From: Saccharina japonica
Taxonomy: Eukaryota > Sar > Phaeophyceae > Laminariales > Laminariaceae
NCBI GenBank assembly: GCA_008828725.1
Contig: MEHQ01004360.1
Location: 135,125-199,124 of the forward strand
Direction of reading: 5' to 3'
Length of the DNA stretch: 64,000 bases
A program made the translations under genes and the position numbers. Position 1 is the first letter of the stretch; each line of letters opens with the position of its first letter. This document shows positions 44,401-53,105 of the stretch, piece by piece. Under the pieces are notes generated by a model. It searched no databases and had not been told where the DNA came from. It saw only the letters and a list, made by a program, of their open reading frames with translations.

Positions 44401-46330
44401 GCTGTGTCCTGTAGTGCCGTTTTGTCTGTCTGAGTCTTTATTTTGCCCATTTCTTCGCCGTTGACGCTCTTTTTTATTTAACTACAATTCGCCCGTTTTA
44501 TGTTGGGTTGGGTTGGGTTTGGTTGGCGATTGGCTTATCATGGGCTTTGCCCCGACTCGTTGTTGCGGTTGGACCCTAATTACTAAACCACGGCAACTTT
44601 CGTCATATATATATACATTTTTCCGAGCCCGCCCGCCCGCCCGCTCCATGCTATCTTCGTCACCTGTGCCTATCTCGTAGAGGGCTTTTCCCGGTGTAAA
44701 GCCCCCTCCGCCCACATAATAGGCCATACGACTACGGCCATGCACGACATTAGTACCCCCCCACTCCCGCTGTTTACATAGGATTCCTGTTTTTCGCTCA
44801 TTTTTAGTCGTCCCCATCTTGCTGTCAATGTATATTATATGTCTTGTCTTGTTTGTCGCCATTTACAAAACGTTTTTTTCATTTTTTCTTCATTTTTTTT
44901 TTTTTTCGTGTCTTTTTTTTTCGCAGTTCTCTCAGTACGGCGACATCGTGTCGGTGATTCTTCGCGTGAAGCACATCGGGGAGGACATCCGCACCTGGGC
45001 TTTCGTGGAGTACGGCTCCACGGAGATGGTGGACCCCGCCATCGCCGGCAGCGAGAGCCTGGAGCTCGGAGGAGTGCCCTGCACGGTGGAGGCTAGGAAG
45101 AGCACGCCCACCCCGAGGTGATGATGATCCCCATTTTTTTGTCCCCCTTCCCCCCCCCCTCTGTTTTTTTATTGCTGTCTTCGACTTCATAGTACTACAG
45201 GTGATATTTTTTTTCGGTTTTTCTCGATTTTTACCCGATTTTTTTATAAAAGCTGCGGCTGCGCGGGCTCCACAAGCAATGCGGGGGTAGGTGGGACAGA
45301 GGGTGGAATGTCGTCCATGGCCGTAGTCGCATGACCACACACCCTGGCATCCCTGCAATATGCCGTGACGGAGCACGTTGAGTTTTTGGGGTGGCAAGTG
45401 AGAATCAGGCCAGTCTTGGGGTAAAATAAAAGGGCGCGCGCTATGTGCAGGAGCATCCTGCAAAAACAATTGTGCAGGCTGTGTGTGGTCAATTTCTACC
45501 TCGCCCTTCGAACCAGACCAAGTCAACCCCAGACATATCCCTAACCCGAACTCCAATCCTTTGGGGGGCACCCCAATCCTTTGGGGGGCACCCCAATCCT
45601 TTGGGGGGCACGAGGTCGGCAGAGGCAGCCACGCGGCTCTGGCGCGTGTTTTGATGGCGTTTTTCCAAAAACAAAACATGCGGCCCAGAACGCCAGCCTC
45701 ACCCATTAAAACGGGCATCCTGCACAAAACTTTTTGCAGGATGCTCCTGCACATAATACGCGTGGGGTAAAAGGGGTTTTGTATAGCTGGGAGAGGCCGG
45801 GGTTGATACGTGTTTATTGTTTTTCCTTGGTCTTGTTCGTCGTGTACTTGTTCTTGTGCTGACGGTTGTTGTTGTTGTCGTTATTGTGGGTGTTTTTTTT
45901 CATCGGTCGTGTTTTTTTTGTTGCTCCTTTTCATTGTTCGCTGCCGTTTTTTTTTTTCTCCTCGTCGTTTTGCTGGCTCTGTCCTTGCCCTCTCCTGTAC
46001 GAGGTCGATTTTGGTGGCGTTTTTTTACATTTCTACTTATTCCTTTTTTTTTCGTCGTTGCTATCTGTTGTCCTTTCTGGTGCTGTTTCCCCCCCCCCCT
46101 CCTTACTTTTGCTCGTGTTGTTTCATCTTGTGGCTGTGATTGTTTTTCATCTCGTGGTCTTGTTCTTATTTATTATTATGATTATGTTTTTACGTATTGC
46201 GTATTGCGGTGCGATGTGCAGGAGCGAGTACGGCGGAGGAGGCCGCGGCCGGCGCTTCGGCGGGAGGCGTCCCCGGGGCGACAACAGGGGAGACAACAAC
46301 AGGGCTGACCGCAAGCGCGAGAGCTACTAG
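22143..46330 (+). CDS. Three-RRM, RGG-tailed hnRNP-like RNA-binding protein, 354 aa, seven exons
   Basis: Join 22143-22310, 23085-23200, 36624-36704, 39002-39116, 41869-42153, 44927-45117, 46222-46330. All GT-AG junctions agree in phase and the sum is 1,065 nt with a TAG stop. RRM1 (about residues 7-88) has RNP2 IYIKGV (9-14) and RNP1 KDFCFVEF (42-49). RRM2 (95-175) has IYIPAL (96-101) and SRYAFVEF (132-139). A Gly/Glu/Arg-rich linker with GRGRNRGRR spans about 180-230. RRM3 (236-312) has VYIKGF (238-243) and RTWAFVEY (277-284). The tail (319-354) is RGG-like. The aromatic residues typical of RNA stacking are kept in RNP1 of all three domains. Known roles of such proteins are in pre-mRNA processing, transport or translation; the exact role is not deducible. 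ATG 22143 has an ACCATGG context and begins just before RRM1. Introns total about 23.1 kb. Confidence 0.92.
23085..23200 (+). CDS. RRM gene exon 2
   Basis: The acceptor is GTTGTGCTCTCAG. It encodes residues 57-94 plus two bases, with GGFEVCGQHATVEMRKPRRG completing RRM1 (final strand and basic tail). The donor is CACGAG/GTACGA. The 774-bp intron 1 before it is T-rich. Confidence 0.88.
24956..25059. mobile_element. piggyBac-like MITE, subfamily 1, copy 2
   Basis: Starts TTAACCCTTTTAGCACTGCA and ends GGACTGCAGTCCTTAAACGG. It lies inside intron 2 of the RRM gene. Confidence 0.7.
27672..27946. mobile_element. TIR element T3 with internal telomere-like run, copy 1
   Basis: TIRs of about 30 bp contain CTGGTCGGCACAAAACT on the left and its inverse on the right. 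The interior has GTGTGTGGTCAATTTCAACC, then CCCGAACCCTAACCCCTACC, then a GCGTTTTTCCAC block before an A-run. The same internal order recurs in the copy at 45444-45753. Confidence 0.75.
28310..28430. repeat. Tandem pair, about 70 bp
   Basis: ATTCGTGAGCCGTGAATGCG and ATTCGTGAGCCGTGAACGCG recur about 66 bases apart with similar flanks. No function is evident. Confidence 0.55.
29168..30320. repeat. Three family C repeats in intron 2
   Basis: Copies at 29168-29262 (-), 29715-29850 (+) and 30203-30320 (+), each with ACACCCAGTGTC.GTGCCGATT or its inverse, and TGTGGTCACA. Confidence 0.65.
30464..30632. mobile_element. GGTCCCT-ended MITE, copy 1
   Basis: It shares ATAGTGCCG, TGGAATCGCTTGGC and GGCAATATACAGGGACC with the better preserved copy at 44091-44241. 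Confidence 0.55.
32109..32207. mobile_element. piggyBac-like MITE, subfamily 1, copy 3
   Basis: Starts TTAATCCTTTTAGAACTGCA and ends GACTGCAGTCCTAAATGGGTTAA when its last two blocks are read together. It lies inside intron 2 of the RRM gene. Confidence 0.75.
34840..34995. repeat. Pyrimidine-rich CTC tract
   Basis: Dense CTC, CCT and TTC units. The opposite strand encodes a Glu-run frame that looks like an acidic domain but has no supporting splice context. Confidence 0.6.
35422..35462. repeat. (ATTG)n microsatellite
   Basis: About eight to ten GATT/ATTG units. Confidence 0.9.
36624..36704 (+). CDS. RRM gene exon 3
   Basis: Acceptor TTTTTACTCCCACAG. The first base completes a Ser codon with exon 2. 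It encodes IYIPALPDSADKEAVRSLF and GLIEAQ, the first strand and helix of RRM2. Donor CAGCG/GTGAGC. The preceding intron is 13,423 bp. Confidence 0.9.
36738..36842. mobile_element. piggyBac-like MITE, subfamily 2, copy 4
   Basis: TTAACCCTGTTGGCACTTGA start and CAGTTCCGTGTGGGTTA end, with core ACTTGGAATTAGTGTCGGAT. It begins 33 bases after the splice donor of exon 3 of the RRM gene. Confidence 0.65.
37034..37148. mobile_element. MITE family E copy in intron 3
   Basis: GCGACCATAGTGAATATATAG on the left as two overlapping blocks and GGTCCTATTTACTATGATCC on the right. Confidence 0.65.
37574..37632 (+). repeat. tRNA-like SINE head, second copy
   Basis: GTGGTAGTCTAGA and CTGGATTTGACCCTCGC have the same layout as the element at 3502-3575. 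The boxes are more decayed. Confidence 0.35.
38015..38200 (+). repeat. Family A repeat in intron 3
   Basis: AGGATGCAGCTCACCCTTCC, GTCCCGGCATTGTAGGGATG and ATGACATGAGTAC followed by N and a C-run. The N at 38182 lies in the C-run. Confidence 0.75.
38500..38680 (+). repeat. Family C repeat in intron 3, with a doubled 27-bp end
   Basis: GTTGTTCACATGAAACCGCT, then ACACCCGGTGACCGTGCTGA. The segment CTTCATCGTAAAGAGACTAG is directly repeated. Confidence 0.6.
39002..39116 (+). CDS. RRM gene exon 4
   Basis: Acceptor TCGTGTTTCAG. The first base completes an Arg codon. It encodes residues 123-160 with RNP1 SRYAFVEF and helix 2 of RRM2. Donor CAGACG/GTAAGT, phase 0. Confidence 0.92.
41869..42153 (+). 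CDS. RRM gene exon 5
   Basis: Acceptor CTCGTTCCCGCAG after a long pyrimidine tract. It encodes 95 residues: the end of RRM2, the Gly/Glu/Arg-rich linker and the start of RRM3 (HSVYIKGFPDTTSEDDIRAE). Donor GCTGAG/GTTTGT. Long frames on the other strand are shadows of the Gly-rich code. Confidence 0.92.
42160..42430 (+). repeat. Tandem cluster of family C repeats after exon 5
   Basis: Three successive CACACCCAG...TGTCCGTGCCGATT units at about 42210, 42285 and 42355, spaced about 70-75 bp apart. The array starts within about 10-20 bases of the donor at 42154. Confidence 0.75.
43888..44085. mobile_element. MITE family E copy interrupted by a family F foldback
   Basis: The outer ends are ACGAGGACCATAATAAATAG and a decayed TATTTACTACTGTATTATCC. 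A foldback element (43936-44012; ACCGGAAATATAAGGATCAT and inverse) lies inside. Two TACCAGGTA motifs, at 43931 and 44053, also interrupt the family E consensus. Confidence 0.65.
43936..44012. mobile_element. Family F foldback MITE nested in family E
   Basis: TGACCGGAAATATAAGGATC and its inverse ending TATATTACCGGTCA flank a core with ATTTCGATTACATG. Total about 75 bp, with almost perfect arms. Confidence 0.7.
44091..44241. mobile_element. GGTCCCT-ended MITE, copy 2
   Basis: TIRs GGTCCCTCTATAGTGCC and GGCACTATTGAGGGACC. The interior has GTGAAATCGCTTGACACAC. About 150 bp, non-coding, in intron 5 of the RRM gene. Confidence 0.7.
44927..45117 (+). CDS. RRM gene exon 6
   Basis: Acceptor TTTTTTTTCGCAG. 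It encodes residues 256-318 plus two bases. FSQYGDIVSVILRVKH continues helix 1 of RRM3 exactly where exon 5 stops, followed by RNP1 RTWAFVEY and the last strand PCTVEARKS. Donor CCGAG/GTGATG. Confidence 0.92.
45295..45395 (-). repeat. Family A repeat, 3' partial copy in intron 6
   Basis: GGCCGTAGTCGCATGACCAC, then ATATGCCGTGACGGAGCACG. It is more diverged than the other copies. Confidence 0.6.
45444..45753. mobile_element. TIR element T3, copy 2, in intron 6 of the RRM gene
   Basis: Perfect 23-bp TIRs (GTGCAGGAGCATCCTGCAAA and inverse). The interior matches copy 1 at GTGTGTGGTCAATTTC, CCTAACCCGAACTCCAAT, GCCACGCGGCTC and GGCGTTTTTCCA. Three direct copies of a 20-bp unit (CCAATCCTTTGGGGGGCACC) lie at 45560-45611. 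Confidence 0.8.
46222..46330 (+). CDS. RRM gene exon 7 with stop
   Basis: Acceptor CGATGTGCAG. The first base completes Arg 319. It encodes an RGG-type tail with GGGGRGRRFGGRRPRGD and ends RKRESY, then TAG. An (ACCG)n stretch follows the stop at about 46335-46380. The poly(A) site is not identified; an AATATAATAATG stretch lies at about 46439. Confidence 0.9.
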
Positions 46331-47054
46331 CGCGACCGACCAACCAACCGACCGACCGACCGTTAACAGCGACCGACGGACGGATGGACGGACTGGCTGC
46401 GGACGGTTTCGCCGCCCGCTCTCTCTCTGCCCGACGGCAATATAATAATGTGGTTTGTTTTGGGCAGTGTTGAAAAGGGTGGGGGGGGGGGGGTCTCTAG
46501 TTGTCTGAACTCGTTGTAGTTCTAAAGTGCTTAGTAGTAGAAGTATTACGCGAAGGGTTTTATATGGTGAAGGAAGGCGAGCGGCCGGTGGAAGGCCGGG
46601 GCCAGGGCGGTGTCAGGAAAATTCGAAAGGAGGGGGGGACAAGATGGGCGGAGATTCGGATGGGGTGGGGCGGGGGGGGGGGGAGGGGGGGTAGGGGGTT
46701 TGTGTCCCCGGGCGAGATATGCGCGAGATACGACCAAGCGTGAAAACTTCGGTGGTGTGCAGTTTTTCGTGATACGGGTGACGGATGCCGAGCGAGCCAT
46801 GCTTGGAAACGGGTGAGAATGAGGCGGGGAGAGATGGGCGTGGAAAACGCTGGCGTTGGCTAGCGTTATATGTATGTCCGCGAACGTGAGGTGATTGACA
46901 TGTCGAGGGGGTGTGCATCATATTGGCGCCGATATGTGCTAATTCTGTTTTTGTTTTGTTTTTTCGTTTTTTGTTTTTTTTTTTCCGCGTGGGAAAATAC
47001 GTATACTTCGTATTGTTTTTGGGTGCCGGTGTACGCGTTTGCCTGGAGGGAGGG

Positions 47055-47089
<35 letters not shown>

Positions 47090-47290
47090 ATGGGGCAATA
47101 GTCGATGGAGTAGTCTGATACTGGGCTAGCTGGTAGAGAGGCAGGAGGAATGGTCGAGGGGGGGAGGTGGCCGGAGAGCGTCGAGGGCCTTGACGTTCGG
47201 GCCGGCATGCTCAAGAAAGTGGGGTTTGCAAGAGGGAAGGAAGGATGGGGTATTCGCTAGCTGGGATAGATTGGTCGTGGGGTGCAGGGG
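46331..47290. other. 3' flank of the RRM gene, G-rich, no gene seen
   Basis: It contains the probable 3' UTR start, then G-rich segments (46660-46700 and 47045-47090, the latter with one G-run of about 30). Pro/Gly-run frames on both strands are low-complexity artefacts. Confidence 0.6.
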
Positions 47291-48344
47291 AGGGGGGGGG
47301 TCGCGGGAAGGGTGGGGGGGTGGGCAAAAAAATCACGTCAGGAAGGCGAAGGGATTAATAACTGGGAAACTTTGGCTAAAAAATAATTGGAGAACAGAAA
47401 AAAAATGGCGTGACACGTTGTGGATTTTGTTTTTCGCGTTTGTTACGGTGATGATGGCGATTGAGAGCGGCGATGCGTTGACAGGAAGGAGGGGAACGAG
47501 GCGGTGGGGGGGGGGGTTGGGGGGGGAGCGGTCGAAAAAACTCGAGGGAAAAAGAGAAGTGCGAGGAAAGGCGCTCGTCCGCAACCACGAGAACCACGAG
47601 GACTCCGTGTAGATACTTGTGTCGACAATTATTGCGGCCGGCAATTTTTGCGGTTGGATGTGCCGCCGTCCTCAATGTTTTTTTTCTTCTTAGTAGAGTG
47701 ATCGGCCCCCGCCTCCGAACGCAGAGCGTGTTTATTTTCATTTTATTATTTGGCACGCCCTTTGTGTGAAGGCTGGTTCCTTATTTTTCCTCGGTTGACT
47801 GGAGTGGACCGTTTGTCTCGGATGGGGCGGGGGAGGGCGGCGCGCGGGGGGCGGTCCGTCTAAAAATGCATGGACTGCCCGCGTGAAGGAGAGGGAGGCA
47901 CCAAAAAAGTTCGGTTTGTGTTGCTGCATCTTGTTTTTCTTTTGGACGCGCCCACATGTATGCTGGATTGTGGTGTGCCTACGGATTTTGAGTAGTAGGC
48001 AGTGAGGTTGGGGCAGAGAGAGGGCAGGAGGGAGCGGGAACAAGAAAAAGGAAAGGGAAGAAGAGAGGAGAGAGGGAATATTAAGCTTACGTGTATCTCT
48101 TTTTCTTTTTTTTTTGTCGTGCGTCCTTTGCTTCGCTCGTACTGCGCTAACGTAATACTGTTGCGTCGCTTTTTTTCTTTGTGGTTCTTTCGGAGCCGCG
48201 AAACCGCCCCCCGCTCGTTTCCGCCTTGTCGGAAAAAACGAGGCGTTTTTATCTCTATTCTGGTGGGACCGGTGGGTGGAGCAACACGGCAACGGGGCGT
48301 TGTTACTGTTGTTTCCCTTCGGAGTGAAGAAAAGAGCTAGTAAT

Positions 48345-48672
48345 CATGCGCATGATATTCGCAGTCCGACCCTGCACTCCTTGGTCCATCCGCCTCCAGC
48401 ATCCAAATCGCGTAGAAATGAGAATACTTGATTTAGAACAACCGGTTTTCATCTATCGCATTGGAATTACGTATCCAAAATCGAACTTATCATGATATAA
48501 GGTGGCGAACCCGCCTGGCCCTAATTTTCCAGAGTATCGCCGATTATCCGTCTATCGAAAAACCATCGTGCCATTTCCCCACCGCAACTATTTTTGTCCG
48601 TAAACATACCAACATTCGTAAGACACGCCCGCATTTCACCCCTGACGTTTTATCACTACTAGCTCTGCGACC
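48345..48672. other. Unique 328-bp segment next to the gap
   Basis: It lacks the homopolymer and G/C-run character of its flanks and matches nothing else in the window. It has no complete gene. It could be a contaminant scrap, a read-derived filler or a true unique sequence. Confidence 0.4.
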
Positions 48673-48696
48673 NNNNNNNNNNNNNNNNNNNNNNNN
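48673..48696. other. Assembly gap (24 N)
   Basis: A run of N between the unique segment and copy 2 of the 1-kb duplication. Confidence 1.
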
Positions 48697-49769
48697 GGGG
48701 GGGTCGGGAGGGTGGGGGGGGGTGCAAAAAATCACGTGCAGGAAGGGCGAGGGATAAAACTGGAAACTTTGGCGTAAAAAATAATTGGAGACAGAAAAAA
48801 ATGCGGGACACGTTGTTGGTGTTTTTGTTTTTCGCGTTGTTCGGTGATGGATGGCGATTGAGACGCGCATGGCGTTGACAGGAGAGGAGGGGGGACGAGA
48901 GCGGGGTTTGGGGGGGGGGGGGCGGTCGGAAAAACTCGAGGGAAAGGAGAAGTGCGAGAAAGGCGCTCGGTCGCGGCACCACGAGAGACCACGAGTGACT
49001 CCGTGTAGGATACTTGGTGTCGACAATTAATTGCGGCGCAATTTTTTGCGGTTGGATTGTGCGCCGTCCTCATGTTTTTTTTTCTTCTTGTCGTTGTCAG
49101 TGCGTGCAAACCGGCCCCCCGACGCAGAGCGTGTTTATTTTTATTTTTTATTTTTGGCCGTCTTTTTGTGAAGGCTGGTTCCTTACTTTTCCCTCGTGGT
49201 TGACTTGGAGTGGGCGTTTTCTCGATGGGGGGGCGGGGGAGGGGGGGGGGGGGGGGGGGGGGGGGTCCGTCTAAAAATGCATGGACTGCCCGCGTGAAGG
49301 CGGGGGGGAGAGGGAGGGGCAACCAAAAAGAAGTTCGGTTTGTGTTGCTGCATCTTGTTTTCTTTTGACGGCGCCACAGTGTTATGTGATTGTGGGTGTT
49401 GCTAGGATGTTTTGAGTAGTAGGCAGTGAGGTTGGGGGCAGAGAAGGAGGGAGGAGGGAGCGGGAAGAAGAAAAAAGGAAGAGGAAGAAGAGGAGGAAGA
49501 GGGAATATAGCTCTTACGTGTATCTCTTTTTTCTTTTTTTTTTTGTCGTGCGTCTTGCTTACGTACGTGCGTACGTATATATGTGCGTGCTTTTTTTCTT
49601 TGTGGTTCTTGAGCCGCGAAACCGCCGCATGGTTTCCGCCTTGGGTCGGAATAAAACGAGGCGTTTTTATCTCATTCTCGGGTGGACGGGTGGGGTGGAA
49701 AGAAGCACCCACGGCAATGGGGCGTTGGTTAGCTGTTGTTTCCTTTCGGAGTGAAGAAAGAGTAGTAAT

Positions 49770-51220
49770 TATACTATGGACTACGTATACACTGCAAGCG
49801 TTTCTTTTTTTCATTACTGTTTCGCTTGAACGAGGACTTACTACGAACCCATGATATGTGTCTTTTGTTATGATACCACAGTTTTTTTTTTTTTTTTTTT
49901 TTAATGGTCGTTACCGTCAGGGTTGTGCATTTTTCTTGTTTTTCACATTTTTGCTCTCTTTTTTTTTTTGGCTGGATGCGCCGAGCAATATCATTTCTAC
50001 AGACCACGAGACGAAATAAGTACGAGTATATATGTAGGAGAAACAAATGGATGTCTTTGAATGTCATAATTGTAATCTGCCGAATCGGTGAGCAAACACA
50101 TAAAGCGAATGGCGCATGCCTGTAAAGCAGCGGGGGAAAAAATACCTCTCCCCCCCCCCCTCTCTCCACGCGACTACCGCCACGCATGAAATGACTTAAA
50201 AAAAAATACTACTAATATTATGGGTAAAGCTCTCACTACGTATACCGCTACTACCACTAGTCGTGGTGCTTCCACTACTATTAATAGTAATTCTACATCT
50301 AACACCACGTCCACCATTATTTATACGGGTACCTGGTTCAAGGTAGTGCTCGGTTCAGGCTGCCCCACTTTCACCATCCACTATTATACGGGGGACCATA
50401 ATAAATAGGGGTTAGGGAAAAATTACAGTTTTTTTTTGTGTGCCGTAGGACCCATTGACTATGCCCCCCTCTACTATATGATAGTCTTGGTATTTCATCG
50501 CCGGCGGGCGAGCACCACAAAAGCAGGAGTTCCTTCTTCCGCTTTTTGGCTTCACTCTTCTCTTGCCTCATCTTCAGCCAGATTGTCGGTCCCCTCGGAA
50601 TCTGTTCCTTTTCCCTCCACACTCATATTTACAAATGAGCCCCGTTTTCAACCCTTGAGAAGACGAAACATGCTACTATGAACAGGAAACCTTGTTGTCC
50701 TTTTTAGGGCGTGTCTACGTAGAGGCCTCTTTTGTGGGTTTAGTATACTATTAACAGTTTTAGTGTGGCGGCGAGCAGTCTAGGTCAAGCGGCGGTCTCC
50801 TCTTCACTCTGGCCGAAAATATTTTAATCGTTTTTGGGCTCTGGTGTGAATGTCAAACGTACCTTATATTCCCGGACAGATTGGTGTAAGTTTTGTGGAA
50901 GACCCACTCGAGGAGCCACTACCTATTATATACCGCCCCCGAGGGTGGACCAACCCCCCCCCCCCTATGGTCTATGGTCATACGACTTACGACTACGGCC
51001 ATGCATGAAAATCAAGTCCCCCCCCCCCCTCCCTCTTGTGTATAAAATCCGAAAGAAAAAAAACAACGTCGAACAACCATGATGCCGATACAGTACGTAG
51101 TGCACACACTTTTAGTTTGACAAAAAGCTGGAAATCATCACAACGCCAGCTTTTAATCCACCGCTTCGCACAAAAAATCCGAACGTCGATTCTTATGCCA
51201 TGCGCCGAGGGCACGTTTGT
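49770..51220. other. Intergenic stretch, no gene seen
   Basis: It holds poly-T runs (49880-49903), a partial family E end near 50390-50470, a partial family A end at 50965-51025 (CGACTACGGCCATGCATGAA then a C-run) and a CTATTAATAG motif at 50278. Short frames have no recognisable content. Confidence 0.5.
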
Positions 51221-51257
51221 GTTATAAGGATTACCCTGGGCAGGGTAATCGATCGAT

Positions 51258-51336
51258 CTTTTACCCCTATAGCTCAGCAGGTAATACCCTCACATTTGAC
51301 GTCGTCGAGGACACGGGTTCGAATCTCACTTCGAAC
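51258..51336 (+). repeat. tRNA-like SINE head with half copy downstream
   Basis: ACCCCTATAGCTCAGCAGGT (A-box) and ACGGGTTCGAATCTCAC (B-box) have tRNA spacing, but the D and T stems pair poorly. The first 40 bases recur at 51486-51526, giving a truncated second copy. A 10-bp perfect hairpin (GATTACCCTG, inverse) precedes it at 51228-51250. Confidence 0.5.
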
Positions 51337-52149
51337 GTTTCTTTTTTCAGAAACGCTTGCGCGTGCGTCCCCAAATAACGTCTCCCTGGTTCCCCAGGTA
51401 CTGAAACGAAGCGGGTAGGTCAACGTACGGCCGTATACGGTACCGACGTCCCAAATATCCCGCCGTTCAGAGGGGGGGAGAGATCTTTTACCCCTATAGC
51501 TCAGCAGGTAATACCCTCACATTTGTTTGTTGAGCTGAAAGAGATCATAACAGCGTGTCGCCAACGTACTGTGTAGTGCCAGGTACGTACGTAACAGGTG
51601 GCTGTGATGAGGTTGCTCTAGGGCTAGATTCCCCTCTTATCTACCACTCACTGCTACATCATACTACTGCTTGAGACTTCTGCTTCGTAGACTAGCTTCG
51701 TGTACGACCACTTTGTCTCTCTGGTCTCTGTACCCTAACTATGCTCGTCATGGAGTAAGAGCGACAGCAATAATAATGGAAGCACCAATAATATGATGGA
51801 CGAGTAACCCAGCACCGACAATCCTGCACCCCTTTGGAGGCAACACTACATATCACACATGGCGTCGTTGGTAGGGGCTAGTCAACGCTGAGCGCTTCTT
51901 CACCCCGTCATTTCCTCCTGTGCTCTGTCTCCGAACTTCACTGCTGTGAACTAACATTGTTTTTTTTCAACGATGATGTATGTAGTACAGTAGTTGATTT
52001 TTTTTCTTCTTTTTTTTTCAAATTTTCTCCCCTATGCTGAGACTTTGTTGAGGCCTCATTTTGTTTTCAGCTTGATTAGCCATTTTGTGTACGACACCTG
52101 GCACCATAACGAGTAGTCACCACTCTGATACCCCTCTGGAGTTTGCTTA

Positions 52150-53105
52150 GTGTTCCCTGTTAAGTAGCTTGCATCGTTTCCACCCTGTTTCGATTATCAG
52201 CCCCGCACTCGTATCTTCCGCGGGTCCTTCACGACCCCTGGACATATGAGCTCCCGCGCACACGGCTGTACCCTGAGTCTCACTTTTTTCTACATTTGTC
52301 CTGGTATCTCTTTGGCTTTGTTTCGTTTTTTTTTGTATCTGCCTCGCCTTCATTTCGACCCCTGTCTTCTCCTGTGTTGGTCTTAATCTCTCCCTCAGCG
52401 GTCACTTCTGTCGATGACCCTATCCGTGATGCTTAGGCCTCACTATGAGGTGTGGGGAAATCTATACAGTAAGTTTGTTGTTTCGAATAGCCGCATCTTC
52501 GGCCCCCTTATCTCGGCCTTTTGGGATGAACTTTGTTATCATCCACCGACCATCGTGTGGTCTGCATATAAGACTATTCAGGGTGGGCTAATGTGATGAG
52601 GTGATCTAGGGCTATATAATGGTTGAGATATAATCGTACAGGTCCGAAGCTTTGTCCTACCCTAAGATTATTCCCGTGTACTGAAGTTTCCTTGGTAGAT
52701 CAAATAGATAGTAGCATCGGGGCTTCGTAAGCCCATAGAAATGTTCTGAGTATCAGAATATTCCTAAAAACGAGAGAACCCGTAGACTTCGCTCTTAGAA
52801 TACCACAATATTGGTATTACGCCTTGGGTATGATTGGTATTACTCCTTGGGTATGATTGGTAATACCCCTTGGACAGGATAAGACGATCACTCAGGAATA
52901 GCTAGGCATCGTAGGAAAGTTCCCTAGGCTATACTATAGCTTCCCGACTAACGGCCTGTTAGCGGGAGAACTATCGTAGTCACCCGACTAGCGGACTATT
53001 AGGGAGAGCAAAGGCTCTGCTGCGTTTAAGCAGAGCCTCGCCTACTCTCCTCCTCTCTCTCATTCCCCCGGTTTCCCAGCTTCTAGCCTTTTTAGTCCCC
53101 AACAT
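52150..53105 (-). mobile_element. Possible LTR of a copia-like retrotransposon (fossil)
   Basis: Read on the - strand, the stretch begins TGTTGGGGAC at about 53105. Just past its other end, near 52118-52137, lies GGGTATCAGAGTGGTGACTA, which resembles the primer-binding site of copia-type elements. No intact internal genes follow and no second LTR was found. It is treated as a broken relic; boundaries are approximate. Confidence 0.35.
53000..53035. other. Strong hairpin AGGCTCTGCT / AGCAGAGCCT
   Basis: A perfect 10-bp inverted repeat with a 7-base loop at 53008-53034, inside the possible LTR. Transcript-folding or terminator roles cannot be told from sequence alone. Confidence 0.6.

Larger units (their letters stand above)
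47297..49769. repeat. Direct duplication of about 1.05 kb flanking an assembly gap
   Basis: Copy 1 is 47297-48344 and copy 2 is 48697-49769. They share order and content throughout, for example AAAATCACGT, TAAAAAATAATTGGAGA, AAAATGCATGGACTGCCCGC and GTGTATCTCTTTTTTC, but differ by many one- or two-base indels, mostly in homopolymers. The 24-N gap sits at the start of copy 2. Frames are not conserved between copies, so no gene is called. Confidence 0.85.

Noticed and set aside
44879-45754. 291-codon - strand frame
   Set aside because: It is the shadow of RRM exon 6 and runs through TIR element T3; the + strand exon explains the coding signal.
48732-49814. 360-codon - strand frame
   Set aside because: Pro/Lys/Phe-rich, crosses the duplicated noisy block, and the frame is not kept in the sister copy at 47297-48344.
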